Of a stretch of DNA of 64,000 nt, positions 7,244 through 15,250 are shown in pieces. The translations under genes and the position numbers were made by a program. The notes under the pieces are model-generated. The model was not told the DNA's origin. It ran no database searches and worked only from the letters and a program-made list of their open reading frames with translations. The number at the start of each line of letters is the position of its first letter. Positions within the stretch are counted from its first letter, which is position 1. The DNA is from Micromonospora echinospora (GTDB lineage: Bacteria > Actinomycetota > Actinomycetes > Mycobacteriales > Micromonosporaceae), in NCBI RefSeq assembly GCF_014203425.1, contig NZ_JACHJC010000001.1, forward strand, positions 5,854,001 to 5,918,000, written 5' to 3'.

Positions 7244-9055
7244 GTGCCGTCCTCCCCGTTCCTGGCCACCGGGCCGTCGACGACCCACGTCCGTGACCGG
7301 CGGGCCGACCTGCTGGTGACGCTCGCCGCGCTGGCCCTGGCCTTCTGGGTCACCAGCGGCATGTGGCGTGACCCCAACAGCCGCGCCATCACCGTCAACT
7401 CCAGTGATCAGGCGTTGTTCGAGTGGCTGCTGGCGTTCGGCGGGCACGCGCTCACCCACGGGGAGAACCCGCTGTACACCACGCTGATCAACGTCCCGGA
7501 CGGGGTGAACCTCGCGGTGAACACGTCGATCACCGTGTACGCGGCGGTCTTCGCGCCGCTGACGTACCTCATCGGGCCGCCCGCGACGTTCCTGGTGATC
7601 CTCACGCTCAACCTCGCCGCCACCGCGGTGGCCTGGTACTGGCTGCTGAGCCGGTACCTGGTGCGCAGCCGGCTGGCCGCCGGCGTGGGGGCGCTGTTCA
7701 TCGCCTTCTGCCCGGCGATGGTGTCGCACGCCAACGCGCACCTGAACTGGACCGCCGGCTGGCTGGTGCCGCTGCTGATCTGGGGCGTGTTCCGGCTGCG
7801 CCGCCCCGGCCGCGCGGTCACCGGCGGGATCGTGCTCGGCCTGCTGGTGGCGGCCGCGTTCTCGATCGCCGCCGAAGGGCTGTTCTTCACCGCGCTGGCG
7901 CTCGGCGTGTTCCTCGCCGTCTGGGCGCTGCACCCGGCCCGGTGGCCGGAGGTACGCGCCGCGCTGCCCCGGATGGCGGCCGGGCTGGGCGTCACAGCGC
8001 TGGTCGCCGGGGCGTTGCTGGCGTACCCGCTCTGGCTGCACTTCCTCGGGCCGCAGCGGTTCCACGGCACCGGCTTCGACCCGCTGATCCACTCCGAGGA
8101 CATCGCGGCGTACGGGTCGTACCCGCGCCGATCGCTCGCCGGTTGGGCCGGGTGGGGCACCTCGCTGGCGCCCAACCCGACGGAGGAGAACTCGTTCTTC
8201 GGCGTACCGCTGCTCCTGCTCGCGGTCGCCTGCTTCGCGCTGCTGTGGTGGCGCGCGGACCGGGCGTTCCGGGCCACGCTCGCGGCGCTCGGGGTGACCG
8301 CGGTGGTCTTCGCGGTGCTGTCGTGGGGGCCGACCGTAAAGTGGAACGGCCGCCGGTTCGACCAGATGCTGCCGTTCGGGGTGCTGGACAACCTGCCGGT
8401 GATCAACGCGGCGTTGCCGTCTCGGCTGGCGCTCGTCGTCGCGCCGGTGATCGGCCTGCTGCTGGCGTACGCGATCGACGCGCTGCGCGCCCGGCCGCCC
8501 CGGCGCCGCGCCACCGGCGTGGCCTGGGCGCTCGGGTTCGTGGTCGCGCTGCTGCCGCTGGTGCCCACCCCGCTGCTCACCAGCGTCCGCGAGCCGATTC
8601 CCCAGTTCATCACCACTGGCGCCTGGCAGCGCTACGTCCCGCCCGACGGGGTGCTGACCCCGCTGCCACTGACCGTGGACGTGTATCCGGACGGGCAGCG
8701 CTGGCAGGCGTACGCGCTGGCCCACCGGCAGGGTGAGTTCCGCATTCCGGCCGGGTTCTTCCTCGGGCCGGGCGGCCCGGAGGGCCGGGGCCGGATCGGG
8801 CCGGTGCCGCGCACCTTCGACTCGCTGATGGACCAGGCCGGCCGGACCGGCCTCGTACCGATCGTCACCGACGGCAGCATCCGCGAGTCCCGGGCGGACC
8901 TCCGCCACTGGGGGGTGCGGGCGGTGGTGCTGCCGGACCGGGTGCACGGCGCCAAGTACGACGTCGACGAGGAGGCGCTGCGGCGCACCGCCACCGCGCT
9001 GCTGGGTCCGCCGGAGCGGGTGGAGGACGTCTGGCTGTGGCGGGTGCCGGACTGA
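7244..9055 (+). CDS. Polytopic membrane protein, GT-C-like
   Basis: A 603-residue integral membrane protein with roughly ten hydrophobic helices. They start with a loop containing NSSDQALFEWLLAFGG and end with a soluble C-terminal domain of about 130 residues (from GVLTPLPLTVDVYP). The arrangement (acidic residues in the first periplasmic loop, many helices, C-terminal extracellular domain) resembles GT-C-fold glycosyltransferases, but no diagnostic family motif was recognised. Homologous-looking proteins recur nearby at 13456 and 24442. The start at GTG 7244 is supported by a TAACGT box 7 nt upstream. lipB follows after 52 nt. Confidence 0.6.
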   Translation: MPSSPFLATGPSTTHVRDRRADLLVTLAALALAFWVTSGMWRDPNSRAITVNSSDQALFEWLLAFGGHALTHGENPLYTTLINVPDGVNLAVNTSITVYAAVFAPLTYLIGPPATFLVILTLNLAATAVAWYWLLSRYLVRSRLAAGVGALFIAFCPAMVSHANAHLNWTAGWLVPLLIWGVFRLRRPGRAVTGGIVLGLLVAAAFSIAAEGLFFTALALGVFLAVWALHPARWPEVRAALPRMAAGLGVTALVAGALLAYPLWLHFLGPQRFHGTGFDPLIHSEDIAAYGSYPRRSLAGWAGWGTSLAPNPTEENSFFGVPLLLLAVACFALLWWRADRAFRATLAALGVTAVVFAVLSWGPTVKWNGRRFDQMLPFGVLDNLPVINAALPSRLALVVAPVIGLLLAYAIDALRARPPRRRATGVAWALGFVVALLPLVPTPLLTSVREPIPQFITTGAWQRYVPPDGVLTPLPLTVDVYPDGQRWQAYALAHRQGEFRIPAGFFLGPGGPEGRGRIGPVPRTFDSLMDQAGRTGLVPIVTDGSIRESRADLRHWGVRAVVLPDRVHGAKYDVDEEALRRTATALLGPPERVEDVWLWRVPD

Positions 9056-9095
9056 CGCGACGAGGTTCACGGGTCCGATTCCCGGACGGCGGGAC

Positions 9096-9101
9096 TAGGC
9101 T
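9096..9101 (+). promoter_or_regulatory. -10 box TAGGCT of leaderless lipB
   Basis: TAGGCT ends 6 nt before the lipB GTG at 9108. There is no Shine-Dalgarno sequence between them. Confidence 0.5.
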
Positions 9102-9107
9102 GGACGG

Positions 9108-9749
9108 GTGAGCGTGACGACTTCCGGGCTGACCGCCGTCCGCGCCGGCCTGCTCGACTACCAGGCCGCCTGGGACGAGCAGCGCCGACTGCACGAGGCG
9201 GTGGTGGCCGGCGAGCAGGGCGACACGGTGCTGCTGCTGGAGCACCCCAGCGTCTACACCGCCGGCAAGCGCACCGAACCGTGGGACCGGCCGATGGACG
9301 GCACCCCGGTGGTGGACGTGGACCGCGGCGGGAAGATCACCTGGCACGGCCCGGGGCAGCTCGTCGGCTACCCGATCGTCCGGCTGCCCGACCCGGTCGA
9401 CGTAGTCGCGTACGTTCGGCGCACCGAGCAACTGCTGATCGACGTGTGCGCCGAGTTCGGGCTGGCCGCCGGCCGGGTCGAAGGGCGCTCCGGCGTGTGG
9501 GTGCCGGAGGACGACAGGGGCCCGGCCCGCAAGGTGGCAGCGATCGGCATCCGGGTCGCCCGTGGCGTCACGCTGCACGGCTTCTCCATCAACTGCGACT
9601 GCGATCTCGGCTTCTTCGACCGGATCGTGCCCTGCGGCATCCGCGACGCCGGGGTCACCTCGCTGACCGCCGAGCTGGGCCGGCCGATCACCGTCGCCGA
9701 CGTGCTGCCGGTGGTCGAGCGGCACCTGCCGACACTGACGCAGGTCTGA
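9108..9749 (+). CDS. lipB: Octanoyltransferase LipB
   Basis: A 213-residue lipoyl(octanoyl) transferase that moves octanoate from acyl carrier protein to the lipoyl domains of target enzymes. Family motifs: [35 protein letters not shown], the catalytic Lys142 in [10 protein letters not shown] and the catalytic Cys176 in [14 protein letters not shown]. It works with LipA, which lies 2.7 kb downstream; the usual close lipB-lipA spacing is interrupted here by a VOC gene and an aspartyl-tRNA synthetase. It starts at GTG 9108 with a TAGGCT -10 box 6 nt upstream, so it is probably leaderless. Cytoplasmic. Confidence 0.95.
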   Translation: MSVTTSGLTAVRAGLLDYQAAWDEQRRLHEAVVAGEQGDTVLLLEHPSVYTAGKRTEPWDRPMDGTPVVDVDRGGKITWHGPGQLVGYPIVRLPDPVDVVAYVRRTEQLLIDVCAEFGLAAGRVEGRSGVWVPEDDRGPARKVAAIGIRVARGVTLHGFSINCDCDLGFFDRIVPCGIRDAGVTSLTAELGRPITVADVLPVVERHLPTLTQV

Positions 9750-9754
9750 GCCCG

Positions 9755-10147
9755 GTGCGGCTCGACCTGGTCACGCTCGTCGTCACCGAGTACGACCCGG
9801 CGATCGCGTTCTTCACCGAGGTGCTCGGCTTCGAGCTGGCCGAGGACAAGCCGTCCCTGACCAACGACGGCCGGCCCAAGCGCTGGGTGGTGGTACGCCC
9901 ACCGGGCGGCGGCACCGGCCTGCTGCTGGCCCGCGCCGACGGCGAGCACCAGGCCGGCGCGGTCGGCGACCAGACCCACGGCCGGGTGGGCTTCTTCCTC
10001 CAGGTCGACGACTTCGACGCGGCCTACCGCCGGATGCTCGACGCGGACGTCGAGTTCGTCCGGCCGCCCCGCACCGAGCCGTACGGCCGGGTCGCGGTCT
10101 TCCGCGACATCGTCGGCAACCACTGGGACCTGCTCGGTCCGGCCTGA
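9755..10147 (+). CDS. VOC-family (glyoxalase/bleomycin-resistance fold) protein
   Basis: A 130-residue single vicinal-oxygen-chelate domain: N-terminal RLDLVTLVVTEYDPAIAFFTEVLGF, then a central GRVGFFLQVDDFDAAYRRM and C-terminal GRVAVFRDIVGNHWDLLGP. The acidic FRDIVGN and the histidine in NHWDL are plausible metal-site residues. The GTG at 9755 lies 5 nt after the lipB stop, so the gene is probably cotranscribed and translationally coupled with lipB. The substrate is unknown; a link to lipoate metabolism is not implied by the sequence. Confidence 0.85.
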   Translation: MRLDLVTLVVTEYDPAIAFFTEVLGFELAEDKPSLTNDGRPKRWVVVRPPGGGTGLLLARADGEHQAGAVGDQTHGRVGFFLQVDDFDAAYRRMLDADVEFVRPPRTEPYGRVAVFRDIVGNHWDLLGPA

Positions 10148-10704
10148 CCGCTCCCCTAGCCCTCCGCGCCCCCCGAGCCGTCCGCGGCCCACCCACGTGG
10201 GTCCCGCGCTCGGCCGTGGTCCCGGCTTGTGGTCCCCCTCCCCCCGCTGTGGCCCGGCTCTCGGCCACCGCGCATCCGCTCGGCACGCGGTGGCCGACGG
10301 GTCCGGATCGCCGCCGACCCGGCCCCGCCCACCAGCAGTCACCGTGAGTGACATCCCAGAGTCCGAGGCCTACACCCCTCCGCGGACTTTGCTCTGCAGC
10401 CGCCTACGCGGCGGTAACTCCTGGTCGATCGCTGCGTCAGTGGCTGCAGAGCAAAGGGCGCAGAGACCCATACCTCCCTCCCGGAGACCGTTCGCCACAA
10501 CCCCTGCTCAGGGCACTCCCCCAGCGACGAGGGCACCCCCGCGAGCCCGAACGCACCATCACCCAGCGTCACCCCAGTGCGACACAGCCCCTCCTCACTC
10601 TCGGTGGTCAGCCTCAGCAGGCCAGGGCACTGACGAGGACACCGACGAGCACGGGCCGCGCCGCAGCCTCCGACCGGCACGGAGCACGGGCCGCGCCGCA
10701 GCCG
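10148..10704. other. Gene-poor spacer between VOC gene and aspartyl-tRNA synthetase
   Basis: No convincing coding region was found in 557 bp. It holds a perfect 15-bp inverted repeat (10387-10456) and a 22-bp direct repeat (10647-10668 and 10682-10703, core GAGCACGGGCCGCGCC) that abuts the stop codon of the synthetase gene on the other strand. Confidence 0.7.
10387..10456. repeat. Inverted repeat CTTTGCTCTGCAGCC with 40-nt loop
   Basis: Arms 10387-10401 and 10442-10456 are perfectly complementary over 15 bp, separated by 40 nt. It is intergenic between convergent genes. The arms are less GC-rich than the surroundings. It looks like a dispersed intergenic palindromic element rather than an ordinary terminator. 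Confidence 0.75.
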
Positions 10705-11991
10705 TCAGGGCGTGAGGCGGTGCAGGTCGCGCGGGAAGGCGGTCACCTCTCGGACGTTCGCCGCGCCCGTCAGCCGCGCGACGAACCGCTCCAGCCCGAT
10801 CGCGAACCCGCCGTGCGGCGGCATGCCGTGCCGGAACGCGTCCACGTACCCGGCGTACGGCTCGACCGGCTCGCCCCGCGCCGCCAGCGCGGCCAGGTAG
10901 TCGGCGTGCCGGTGCAGCCGCTGCCCGCCGGTGACCAGCTCCACACCCCGGAACAACAGGTCGAAACCGTTCGAGTACGCGGGCCGCGCCGGGTCCGGGT
11001 GCGTGTAGAAGGGACGCTTCGCCATCGGGTAGCCGGTGACGAAGAGGAAGTCGCTGCCGTGCTCGCGAAGCGCCCACTCCCCCAGCGCCCGCTCGTGCGC
11101 CGGCGCCAGGTCGGGTTCGTCAGCCGGCGCTCCGGCGATCTTCAGCGCCTCGGTGAAGTGCACCGCCGGGATCTCGGCAGGCACCTCCGGCACCGTCACG
11201 CCGAGCGTGGCCAGCGCCCCGCCGGCCCGGTCGGCGACTGTCGCCACCATCCCGGCCAGCGTGTCCCGCAGCACCGCCATCACGCCCCGGTGGTCGGCCA
11301 CGAACCCCAGCTCGACGTCGAGCGACGTGTACTGGGCCAGGTGCCGCGCGGTGTCGTGCGGCTCGGCGCGGAACACCGGCCCGACCTCGTACACCCGCTC
11401 GAAGACGCCCACCATGAGCTGCTTGTAGAACTGCGGCGACTGGGCCAGGTAGGCCGGGCGGCCGAACCAGTCCAGCGCGAACACGTTCGCCCCGCTCTCG
11501 GTGGACGAGGCGACCACCTTCGGCGTGTGCACCTCCACGAAGCCCTGCCCGTCGAGCGTGGCCCGGAAGCCGGACACGGCCGCCGCCGAGATCCGCAGCG
11601 CGGCGGACCGGGTCGGGTGCCGCAACGCGACCGGCGCGTGGTCGAGCTGGGTGGACAGACCGGCGGTGAGCACCGGCCGGTACAGGTCGAACGGCGGCGG
11701 GACGGCGGGTGGCCCGAGCGGACGTACCGTCGGGTCGACGACCTCGACCCCGGCGGGCGCGGCCGGGTTCGCGACCACGGTGCCGACCACCTCGACGACC
11801 GTCTCCTCGGTGAGCGCCTCGACCTGTGCGCGCACGGCGGGCGCGGCGACCACCACCTGGGCGAGCCCGCCGCCGTCGCGGAGGACCAGGAAGGCCACCG
11901 ACTTGAGCAGCCGGCGGCGGTGGACCCAGCCGGCGAGTCGCACGGTCGAGCCCACCTGGGCGGGAAGTTGAGAGGACAGGATGCGTTGCAC
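10705..11991 (-). CDS. aspS: Aspartate--tRNA(Asp/Asn) ligase, archaeal/non-discriminating type
   Basis: A 428-residue class IIb aminoacyl-tRNA synthetase of the short (archaeal-type, bacterial AspS2) form, without the GAD insertion domain of ordinary bacterial AspRS. It has an N-terminal OB-fold (STVRLAGWVHRRRLLKSVAF), motif 2 around GPVFRAEPHDTARH, the QSPQFYKQLM substrate-site segment and motif 3 GGFAIGLERFVARL. It charges tRNA-Asp and probably tRNA-Asn, for later amidation by GatCAB. The GTG start at 11991 follows a strong AAGGAGGT site by 7 nt. The roughly 275-nt leader carries T-box features, implying control by uncharged tRNA. It splits the lipB-lipA neighbourhood. Confidence 0.85.
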   Translation of the reverse strand: MQRILSSQLPAQVGSTVRLAGWVHRRRLLKSVAFLVLRDGGGLAQVVVAAPAVRAQVEALTEETVVEVVGTVVANPAAPAGVEVVDPTVRPLGPPAVPPPFDLYRPVLTAGLSTQLDHAPVALRHPTRSAALRISAAAVSGFRATLDGQGFVEVHTPKVVASSTESGANVFALDWFGRPAYLAQSPQFYKQLMVGVFERVYEVGPVFRAEPHDTARHLAQYTSLDVELGFVADHRGVMAVLRDTLAGMVATVADRAGGALATLGVTVPEVPAEIPAVHFTEALKIAGAPADEPDLAPAHERALGEWALREHGSDFLFVTGYPMAKRPFYTHPDPARPAYSNGFDLLFRGVELVTGGQRLHRHADYLAALAARGEPVEPYAGYVDAFRHGMPPHGGFAIGLERFVARLTGAANVREVTAFPRDLHRLTP

Positions 11992-12268
11992 GACGACTAC
12001 CTCCTTGACCAATCGCAACGCGATCCCCAGGGAGGTGTGGGCGAGCGGGAACCTCGCGGTGCCACCACACCTTCGCCCCCGCCTGGGCGGGAGCCTCGTT
12101 CGTCGCCTTTTCACCGGGGCCGGCCGGGCGGGCTCTACTGGGCGCGAAGGCGCTGTTCTTCCCGCAGCTCGGGAGGGTCTTCGCGGCCCGGCGCCAGACC
12201 GCCTCGCAGCAACCGGCGGCTCTCTCGACTGGCGGATCGGTCCGTTACTCGGCTCCGTCACAGCTCTG
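11992..12268 (-). promoter_or_regulatory. T-box riboswitch leader, translational type
   Basis: On the minus strand the leader contains GGTGGCACCGCG (within 12052-12066), matching the T-box consensus GGUGGNACCGCG whose UGGN bulge pairs with the tRNA CCA end. The antisequestrator helix pairs GGTGTG with the later CACACC. That second strand runs on into ACCTCC (complement of 12031-12036), which is complementary to the ribosome site GGAGGT at 11999-12004. The two pairings exclude each other, as expected for class II translational T-boxes. A stem-III-like hairpin (GCTCCCGCC / GGCGGGGGC) precedes the T-box. A TAGCGT -10 (complement of 12275-12280) would start the RNA near 12268. The specifier codon was not assigned with confidence. 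Confidence 0.75.
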
Positions 12269-12392
12269 CCCGGCACGCTAGCACCGGACGCCTCGCGGTG
12301 TGACCGGGATTTTTGGCCCTTCGTGTCCGGTGTCACAGCGATTCCGGGGTGACGGCGGTCGCCCGCCGTTCATCGACCGGCGCCGACCGGCG

Positions 12393-12398
12393 TACGCT
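12393..12398 (+). promoter_or_regulatory. -10 box TACGCT of leaderless lipA
   Basis: TACGCT ends 7 nt before the GTG at 12406, which fixes the lipA start. Confidence 0.5.
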
Positions 12399-12405
12399 CG
12401 GTTTT

Positions 12406-13395
12406 GTGACGATCGAGCAATCCGCGCCGACGACTGAGCAGCCCGCGCGCCCCGCGACGGTCGCCCCGGAGGGGCGGCGCATGCTGCGGATCGAGGCGCG
12501 CAACGCCGAGACGCCGATCGAGCGCAAGCCGCCGTGGATCAAGGTCAAGGCCAAGATGGGCCCGGAGTACACCCAGTTGCGCGGGCTCGTCTCGCGCGAA
12601 GGGCTGCACACCGTGTGCCAGGAGGCCGGCTGCCCCAACATCTACGAGTGCTGGGAGGACCGCGAGGCCACCTTCCTCATCGGTGGCGACCAGTGCACCC
12701 GCCGCTGCGACTTCTGTCAGATCGACACCGGAAAGCCGGCCGAGTTCGACGCCGACGAGCCGCGGCGCGTCGCCGAGTCGGTCGCCGCGATGGGTCTGCG
12801 CTACGCGACCATCACCGGCGTCGCCCGCGACGACCTGCCCGACGGTGGCGCCTGGCTCTACGCGGAGACGGTCCGGCAGATCCACGCGCTGCAGTCCGGC
12901 TGCGGTGTCGAGCTGCTGATCCCCGACTTCAACGCGGTGCCGGAGCAGCTTGCCGAGGTGTTCGGCTCGCGCCCGGAGGTGCTGGCGCACAACGTGGAGA
13001 CGGTGCCGCGCATCTTCAAGCGGATCCGCCCGGCGTTCCGCTACGAGCGTTCGCTCGACGTGATCCGCCAGGCCCGCGCCGACGGCCTGGTCACCAAGAG
13101 CAACCTGATCCTGGGCATGGGCGAGGAACGCGCCGAGGTGTCTCAGGCGCTGCGCGACCTGCACGAGGCCGGCTGCGAGCTGATCACCATCACGCAGTAC
13201 CTGCGCCCCTCCCCCCGGCACCACCCGGTGACCCGCTGGGTCAAGCCGGAGGAGTTCGTCGAGCTGCGTGAGGAGGCCGAGGAGATCGGCTTGGCGGGCG
13301 TGATGAGCGGTCCGCTGGTCCGTTCGTCGTACCGCGCGGGCCGCCTCTACCAGCAGGCGCTCGCCGCCCGCCAGGAGGTCGTCGTCGCCGGCTGA
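12406..13395 (+). CDS. lipA: Lipoyl synthase LipA
   Basis: A 329-residue radical SAM enzyme that inserts two sulfurs into protein-bound octanoyl groups to form lipoate. Both iron-sulfur motifs are visible: the auxiliary cluster Cys71, Cys76 and Cys82 ([12 protein letters not shown]) and the radical SAM cluster Cys97, Cys101 and Cys104 (CTRRCDFC). The C-terminal [10 protein letters not shown] supplies the Arg-Ser-Ser-Tyr region of the family. It starts at GTG 12406, 7 nt after a TACGCT box. It partners with lipB at 9108. Cytoplasmic. Confidence 0.97.
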   Translation: MTIEQSAPTTEQPARPATVAPEGRRMLRIEARNAETPIERKPPWIKVKAKMGPEYTQLRGLVSREGLHTVCQEAGCPNIYECWEDREATFLIGGDQCTRRCDFCQIDTGKPAEFDADEPRRVAESVAAMGLRYATITGVARDDLPDGGAWLYAETVRQIHALQSGCGVELLIPDFNAVPEQLAEVFGSRPEVLAHNVETVPRIFKRIRPAFRYERSLDVIRQARADGLVTKSNLILGMGEERAEVSQALRDLHEAGCELITITQYLRPSPRHHPVTRWVKPEEFVELREEAEEIGLAGVMSGPLVRSSYRAGRLYQQALAARQEVVVAG

Positions 13396-13455
13396 GGCCG
13401 GCCGTCGACCGCGTCACCCGCCGCCGGCCGCCCGCCGGATGCCATGATCACAGGC

Positions 13456-15213
13456 ATGACCGCCGGGGTACGCGAGGAGCCACGCGAAGCCGTGCGCCCT
13501 CGTACGCCCCGGCGGCTGCCGTTGCCGACGGTGCTCGCCCTGCTCGTCGGGTTCGCTGCTGTGGGCTACCGGCTGGCGCTGCTGTTCGCCGACGTGCCGC
13601 CCACAAACAGCGACGAGGCGACGATGGGGCTGGCCGCCCTGCACATCGCCCGCGGTGACGGCTTCCCGGTCTGGTTCTACGGCCAGGCGTACATGGGCAC
13701 GCTGGAGGCGTACCTGGCCGCGCCGCTCGTCGCGCTGGCCGGGCCGTCGGTGCTCGTGCTGCGGCTGCCCACGCTGGCGCTGTACGCGTTGTTCCTGCTG
13801 CTGTCCTGGCGGCTGACCCGGCGGCTCGGCGGTGACCGCTGGTACGCCCTGCTGGTCGTCGCCGTGCTGGCGCTCGGCGCGGACCGGGTGGTGAAGAACC
13901 AGCTCATCGCCGGTGGCGGCTATCCGGAGCTGAACCCGGCCGGCGCCGCGCTGGCGCTGCTCACCGTCGGGCTCTGCGTGGCCGGGCCGGGCGCGCGGTT
14001 GCCCCGCTGGGCGGCCTGGGGACTGATCGCCGGGGTGCTGCTCTGGGTGGACCCGCTGATCCTGCCGTACGTGCTGACGCTCGGCGCGCTGCTGGTGGCG
14101 TGGCGATGGCGGGAACTGGCCGGACGGGCCGGGGTGGTGCTGGCCGGGGCGCTGCTGCTGGGCGCGGCGCCGATGATCGTGGACAGCATCCGGCACGGCC
14201 GCAACCCGGTGGCCGCGGTGCTGGCGGCCGGTGGCACGGGCGCGCCGGCGGACTGGGCGGACCGGCTGCACGGCGGCCTGGTGCTCGGGCCGCCGCTGGC
14301 GATGGGCTTCTGCTCACCCGGCCGGTGCGCCACCTGGCAGCTCTGGTGGGCCGTCGCGTTCCCGGTGCTGCTGACGCTCGCCGCGCTCACCGCGTGGCAC
14401 ACCCTGCGCCGTGCCTCCGGCGGTCCGCGCTCGGCGGAGCGGGTGTCGGCCGGGGTGCGGCTGGCGCTGCTCGGCGGCGCGGCCGGTGTCCTCGCCGCGT
14501 ACGCGGTGAGCAACGCGGCCGGGCGGACGCCGATCGAGAGCAGCCGGTACCTGTCGTGCCTGGCGGTCGCCGTGCCCGCCCTGCTCTGGCCACTGTGGCA
14601 GGCCGCCCGCCCGCTCGCCGCCCGCCGGCTGACGTGGCGGCGCCAGTTCGCCGAGGTGGCGGCCTCGGACCGGCCCGCCGAACGCCAGCTCGCCGAGGTG
14701 GCGGCATCGGAGGGGGGTGGATACCGCTATCTCCCCGAGGTGGAGTCGATCAAGGCGATCGGCGAGCGGGTGGCCGGGGCGAGAGCCCGGGTGGCTGGTG
14801 TCGGGGCGCTGGCGGTGCTCGCGGGTGTGCTCGGGACCGGCGCGGCGGCCACAGTGGAGGTGATCCGGGCGGCGCCCGCCGTGCACGCCGAGGCCGACCG
14901 GCACCGCTCGCTCGTGGACACGCTCGGCGCGCTCGGCGTCCGGCACGTACGCGGCGGCTACTGGACGTGCAACCGGCTCGCCTACGCCACCGGCGAGAAC
15001 GTGCTCTGCGCCGTGGTCGAGGACGACCTGCGCCCCGGATTCGACCGGCTGCCCGCGTACCGGCGGGAGGTGGCCGCCGACCCGGACGCTGCCTGGGTGG
15101 CGCCCGCCGGCTCGCCGCTGGCGGCCCGGCTGGACGCGCGCCTCGGCCCCGAAGCGGGCGCGCTCGACGTCGTCGCCGTTGCCGGCTGGCGGATCTACCT
15201 GCCGCGCCGCTGA
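13456..15213 (+). CDS. Polytopic membrane protein, GT-C/ArnT-like
   Basis: A 585-residue membrane protein with about ten helices. The first extracytoplasmic loop contains NSDEATMGLAALHIARGDG and FPVWFYGQAYMGTLEAYLAA. The DE pair just after helix 1 is the hallmark of GT-C dolichyl/polyprenyl-phosphate-sugar glycosyltransferases (GT39/GT83-like). A cytoplasmic segment near residue 395-425 contains a short internal duplication (FAEVAASDRPAERQLAEVAA). The C-terminus is a soluble domain. ATG 13456 was preferred over ATG 13444 because a CATGAT box ends 7 nt before it. It converges on the LuxR gene with a 37-nt gap. The sugar donor and acceptor are unknown. Confidence 0.65.
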   Translation: MTAGVREEPREAVRPRTPRRLPLPTVLALLVGFAAVGYRLALLFADVPPTNSDEATMGLAALHIARGDGFPVWFYGQAYMGTLEAYLAAPLVALAGPSVLVLRLPTLALYALFLLLSWRLTRRLGGDRWYALLVVAVLALGADRVVKNQLIAGGGYPELNPAGAALALLTVGLCVAGPGARLPRWAAWGLIAGVLLWVDPLILPYVLTLGALLVAWRWRELAGRAGVVLAGALLLGAAPMIVDSIRHGRNPVAAVLAAGGTGAPADWADRLHGGLVLGPPLAMGFCSPGRCATWQLWWAVAFPVLLTLAALTAWHTLRRASGGPRSAERVSAGVRLALLGGAAGVLAAYAVSNAAGRTPIESSRYLSCLAVAVPALLWPLWQAARPLAARRLTWRRQFAEVAASDRPAERQLAEVAASEGGGYRYLPEVESIKAIGERVAGARARVAGVGALAVLAGVLGTGAAATVEVIRAAPAVHAEADRHRSLVDTLGALGVRHVRGGYWTCNRLAYATGENVLCAVVEDDLRPGFDRLPAYRREVAADPDAAWVAPAGSPLAARLDARLGPEAGALDVVAVAGWRIYLPRR

Positions 15214-15250
15214 CACAGGCCCGGAGCGGTCACCGAGCCGACGCGACGCG

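Noticed and set aside
9061..9100. tRNA-like T-arm sequence (GGGTCCGATTCCCGG)
   Set aside because: No matching acceptor, D or anticodon arms could be folded around it; it is just the lipB promoter region.
10348..12303. Plus-strand frame of 651 codons
   Set aside because: It is antisense to the aspartyl-tRNA synthetase and its T-box leader; composition is non-protein-like.
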